Shown here in pieces: positions 61,801 to 64,000 of a stretch of 64,000 nt of DNA (positions are counted from its first letter, which is position 1; every line of letters starts with the position of its first letter). The stretch is from Gyrodactylus bullatarudis (lineage: Eukaryota > Platyhelminthes > Monogenea > Gyrodactylidea > Gyrodactylidae), in the NCBI GenBank assembly GCA_012064415.1, contig SSNU01000063.1:841977-905976 (forward strand), in the 5' to 3' direction. Position numbers and translations under genes: made by a program. The notes below the pieces were generated by a model. That model searched no databases and was not told where the DNA came from. It saw nothing but the letters and a program-made list of their open reading frames with translations.

Positions 61801-63421
61801 TTTACTGAGAAGAACTATTTTTTTCACAGAGAATCTTTTAAATTTTCTTCAAAGTACTATTTTCTTCTTATTTTTCAGTACTATGAGATACTATTTTTTA
61901 TTTTATTTAGTACTATTTTTGAGTTCCTAATTATCATGAATAGGGATCCCGATTGTATGGGATGAATTGATCAATATGTAAGCGATACAAGTATTTATCA
62001 ATACATGTACTTGTTTCTTGACTATATCCAAGTAATTATACTTGTCCAAGTACCTCTCAATACTTGACCATGATTGGTCAATATCATAAATACTCAATTT
62101 TATTGGTTAATTTATAAATTAGTCATCAAAAATGATGAATCAACATTGTTATTATTATATTGCTTCCGATATAAAGTCATGCTGTCTAGAAGAATGAAAT
62201 TTTTCTAATTTTAGAAAAAAATACAAGAGTGCCAAAATATTTGGATTTAGTTTTTCAGATTGACTTAACAATTCAAAATGACTAAATTAACTTTGGTTTT
62301 TAGTTCAAACTGATTCTTCTCGTTAACGGAACGCTAATGATATGGCCTAGAACCTATTCTAACCTTAACTTAGGGATCATGGAATTAGGTATGAACATTG
62401 ATGGGGTCTCCAGTCTAATTTCAGTTGAATATTTTATCTATATTTTATGAAATAGCATCAAAATTGACTGATAAAAATAACTTCAAATTTCTCTACCTCA
62501 AAAAATGTAGGTTGAGATCACTGATAAGTTATCAGTGATAAGGTATCATCGAAACGAAGGTATCAAAATAATACATTTAACGACCTCATAACTTTGAACA
62601 CTGTCATAATAGATTTTTTATTGCTTTTAATGGTTCTTAGAACAGAGATAATATCTGGTTTAAATAAGTATTTCATTACTTTTTGGTGCTCAAGTGATTA
62701 TGATTTATATTTGAGTATTTTTGCTCATCTTCATATCAACTGATTGTACTTGAATAACCTTCAAATTATTATTGTTAAGGAAGAGATAACTTCAATCAAA
62801 GAATGGCATCCTTTGTCTCACATTGTTTTGTCGCCAAAGAGAGAAATATATGTGCAATTAGCATTAGAATAAATCTCCATAGGCATAAAAGAAAAAATCA
62901 AGCAAACATAAAAAAATTCCAACTCAATTACAATTAATGGATGGATTTTATGTCAATAAAATTTGAAATCCATTTTCAAGTTGGAAGGGAAATTTCAGTT
63001 TTTTATATAAGGTTGTCAATTTAATTTAATGGAATTAAGTGATAATGATAGAAAATCACGAGGGAAATATTTCATCTAGCCCAAAACCAGATGGAGAATA
63101 CTTACCATGTTGTTCGTCATAGTTGAAATGGAAACGGTTGCCAAATATCGTATCCAGATCAACTTTGGTATATCCGAAATTATCAATGATCCATTGTACG
63201 TTGAGCAGATCAAAGGAGAAAGTTTCATCCTCTATCCTCTTCTTGAATTGACATGTAAATTTGCCATTTTGGTTTAAACCAATTGTTACATTGTGCGACT
63301 TTTCAAGGACCAATTCTCCTCCCTCTTCCATGTAGGCCAGAGTTATTTGATAGGAAAAGATTGTCAGGGCTATTAAAACCTGCATGATAATTCTCTTTAG
63401 ATGATTTTTAGCTGGGGACAT
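40826..63421 (-). CDS. Kirre/Neph-like immunoglobulin-domain cell-adhesion receptor
   Basis: Twelve exons: 63421-63106, 53621-53484, 50908-50440, 43615-43479, 43039-42934, 42874-42534, 42473-42256, 42191-41905, 41844-41558, 41490-41198, 41133-41078, 41018-40826, giving about 946 aa with all phases closed. It is a type I membrane protein: signal peptide (IIMQVLIALTIFSYQ), five Ig-like domains, a transmembrane helix (FAIGSGTAILLAVIFSGVIF) and a Ser/Asn-rich cytoplasmic tail. Typical segments are NGKFTCQ with VQWIIDNFG, ESTFTCQINY, RRLECRVEY, GDSISLSCSSDANPEASVSW, DFGLYVCYASN, PGKISCRITGIPKPD and LYNCTAQNGYG (Kirre/Neph: STYNCTAWNSFG). Five Ig domains plus the last motif point to the Kirre/Roughest/Neph adhesion family. 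About 110 residues of Ser/Thr/Lys-rich sequence are inserted before Ig2. The tail ends HLRF, which would fit a class II PDZ ligand. Two introns (42255-42192, 41197-41134) appear to use GCAAGT donors. The family assignment is less certain than the gene model. Confidence 0.75.
43128..43260. repeat. Truncated copy of the 750-bp fold-back family
   Basis: GGGAATCCATGATTTTTACA at about 43135 followed by TTTTTCATCAAG matches the start of the palindrome at 52540-52580 (GGGAATTCATGATTTTTACA, TTTTTTCATCAAGG). Similarity fades after about 120 bp. Confidence 0.5.
44030..44695. repeat. Imperfect fold-back element, same family as the gap-flanking repeat
   Basis: The stretch 44200-44285 (TTTTATCTCTGATAATATAA, then TAATCTAAATG in reverse) pairs with 44440-44530. 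TTGGCATGTATTGGTCTATC at about 44115 pairs with GACCAATACAAGCC at about 44600. The right end, CCTATGCCGATCAGCTCCCT at about 44644, matches the right flank at 36398. The right tip also carries CTCATCTTCATGTCAACTAG at about 44406, shared with 52235, so elements may be nested. Confidence 0.6.
46283..46625. repeat. piggyBac-like MITE, copy 1 (one end clear)
   Basis: It starts CCCTTTCGGTGCC followed by the palindrome GGACATATATGTCC. Its inner sequence GATCAATTAAAGTTTAAATT at about 46371 is repeated in copy 2. The distal end is not clear and may have been lost where copy 2 sits. Confidence 0.55.
46626..46817. repeat. piggyBac-like MITE, copy 2 (complete, 192 bp)
   Basis: Terminal inverted repeats TCCTTTCGGTGC (left) and GCACCGAAAGGG (right) enclose about 170 bp without a frame. 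The left flank is TTAA and the right flank TTAT. CCYTT ends at TTAA targets are the known hallmark of piggyBac-superfamily elements. The assignment is inferred from the ends only. Confidence 0.65.
51797..52250. repeat. Fold-back element with about 115-130 bp arms
   Basis: The left arm (51797-51920; GACATGAAGATGAGAATTTC, ATCCAGAAAGTCAGG, AAATGAGCTGATTAG) is the reverse complement of the right arm (52129-52250). The centre of about 210 bp is AT-rich without a frame. The ends (TTGACATGAAGATGAGAA) recur near 44406, 62727 and 7980, so this is a dispersed family. Confidence 0.8.
52514..53263. repeat. Large near-perfect palindrome (fold-back element, about 750 bp)
   Basis: Arms of about 320 bp, 52514-52838 and 52949-53263, are almost perfectly inverted: CTATTCTCGATGAATTTGG at the left end and CAAATTCATCGAGAATA at the right, with TTTACTCTTATTCATTTTTT next to the 110-bp centre. 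No reading frame spans it. Related, decayed sequences occur at 11497-12425, 43128-43260 and probably 58190-58330. The close arm match suggests recent insertion or gene conversion between arms. Confidence 0.85.
56750..56957. repeat. piggyBac-like MITE, copy 3 (reverse orientation)
   Basis: The right end GCACCGAAAGGG is followed by TTTAA. The inner segment CACATTTTGGGCTTCAAATT is the reverse complement of copy 2 near 46715, and ACTATTTCACAATTTTCATA matches its distal part. The outer left terminal repeat has decayed. Confidence 0.6.
57716..58153. repeat. MITE-like element with about 20-bp terminal inverted repeats
   Basis: CTAGTAGGCTAGGGTGAAAT at 57716-57735 pairs with ATTTCACCCTAGCCTATTAC at 58134-58153 (18 of 20). 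The inner ends also pair (CTTTTCCGATAAAA near 57761, TTTTATCAGAAAAG near 58097). 438 bp, no frame. Confidence 0.65.
58622..58716. repeat. Dispersed repeat shared with 6563-6650
   Basis: GAGATTAAGGCTGGGAAAAA and GCTTAGTTTTCGACTAACTT here are the inverted counterparts of CCTAGCCTTAATCTC and AAGTTAGTTGAAAACTAAGC at about 6598-6640. The end CCCTACTCTAAT also occurs near 36650. The full element limits are unknown. Confidence 0.5.
60038..60070. repeat. piggyBac-like MITE fragment, copy 4
   Basis: CCTTAAGTGCCATTTGGACA then AATATGTCC resembles the start of copy 1 (CCCTTTCGGTGCCGATGGAC, ATATATGTCC). The rest is not recognisable. Confidence 0.4.
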
Positions 63422-64000
63422 TTTAATTCCTGTTTAAAAGAAAGATAAAAAGCATTTAGAGAAGATCTTGGAAAATTAAAACTAATATTAAAATTTTTTT
63501 TTCGTTAATCTTTATGAAAAGCACATTTTTCAGTAATTCTTGATTTCAAACATAATCTTAGAGAAATTTACCTTAAAAATAAAAGAAAAACACTGATATG
63601 AAAATTGAACGCTGTTTTTTGGGTCTCGCAATTCAAAATCTTACAAAACTACTCTCAAGACTACAACGAGTGTAATATTGCCTGATTTTCTTATCCTCAA
63701 CTCTGTCGGTATTTCGTTGATATTCTAGTACCTGGCCAAATATTGATTTTTCTCATTTAATATTTGATTGGGTTTATGGAAAACAAGTTTAACTATAGCT
63801 TCATGCATTGGATATTGGTTTGTACAATCTCTTTTACTTTTGAACTGGAAGACTAAGCTAACTGAACTGAAAAAGGAATACTTTTCCACTTCATTAAATG
63901 ATACCAGATTTAGAATAGATAATCAAGCTTTTAATTAATTTTTAACTTGAGACAATTAGTAATTTTTTCATCTTTTTAGTGAGGGCAAACGGCCACGTTT
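63422..64000. promoter_or_regulatory. Upstream region of the adhesion receptor
   Basis: This stretch lies 5' of the receptor start codon at 63421 (minus strand), so it should hold its 5' UTR or promoter. No specific motif or other gene is seen. Confidence 0.25.

Larger units (their letters stand above)
53622..63105. other. 9.5-kb first intron of the adhesion receptor
   Basis: No coding sequence supported on either strand; the few short frames look like chance. It holds several repeat copies: a piggyBac-like MITE (56750-56957), an element with 20-bp inverted ends (57716-58153), a repeat shared with the 6.5-kb region (58622-58716) and a fragment at 60038-60070. A perfect small palindrome CACTGATAAgTTATCAGTG lies at about 62519. 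Confidence 0.5.

Noticed and set aside
1..64000. CRISPR arrays, operons, tRNA or rRNA genes
   Set aside because: The window is eukaryotic with spliced genes. No regularly spaced repeats, tRNA-like B-box plus A-box pair or rRNA-like stretch was seen.

Overview
The window is AT-rich nuclear DNA of a multicellular animal. Every gene except one is split by GT-AG introns (three look like GC-AG), reading frames are short, and there is a 327-base assembly gap. I rebuilt eleven protein-coding genes by matching exon phases to known families. The phases close exactly in all of them. The species is not certain. A CEP78 homologue (a gene missing, as far as I recall, from flies and nematodes) together with very short introns suggests a fast-evolving lineage outside the classic ecdysozoan models, possibly flatworm-like. 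This is inference only.

Layout: 1-4404 has no gene I can support. An intronless, divergent PP2A B56 regulatory subunit lies at 4405-5694 (+). An M1 zinc aminopeptidase of about 19 exons covers 6977-14854 (+). A compact gene cluster follows: a GAPR-1-like CAP protein (16350-18451 +), POLD3 (20024-18591 -), CEP78 (20159-22093 +), YIPF6 (22432-23143 +), MELK kinase (26164-23377 -), a Yorkie/YAP co-activator (31967-26484 -), NDC80 (32798-34815 +), sulfide:quinone oxidoreductase (40013-35329 -) and SH3BGRL (40139-40516 +). From 40826 to 63421 (-) lies one 12-exon cell-adhesion receptor of the Kirre/Neph type, with introns of 2.6, 6.8 and 9.5 kb. No tRNA or rRNA gene was recognised.

The most unusual feature is splicing architecture. 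At least sixteen introns are only 25-34 nt long, spread over eight genes, and both the reading frame and the family alignment require each of them to be removed. Three other introns appear to start with GC, always as GCAAGT. Two gene pairs (POLD3/CEP78 and SQOR/SH3BGRL) are head to head with start codons about 125-135 bp apart, so they probably share promoters.

The long introns and intergenic DNA are full of non-autonomous fold-back and MITE-like elements: a palindrome of about 750 bp at 52514-53263 with a decayed copy filling an aminopeptidase intron, a second palindrome at 51797-52250, a family whose perfect 128-bp arms flank the assembly gap, and a family with piggyBac-like ends (CCCTTTCGGTGC). 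Several genes act in cell division or growth control (MELK, NDC80, POLD3, CEP78, Yorkie). They are neighbours, but nothing in the sequence shows that they are co-regulated.
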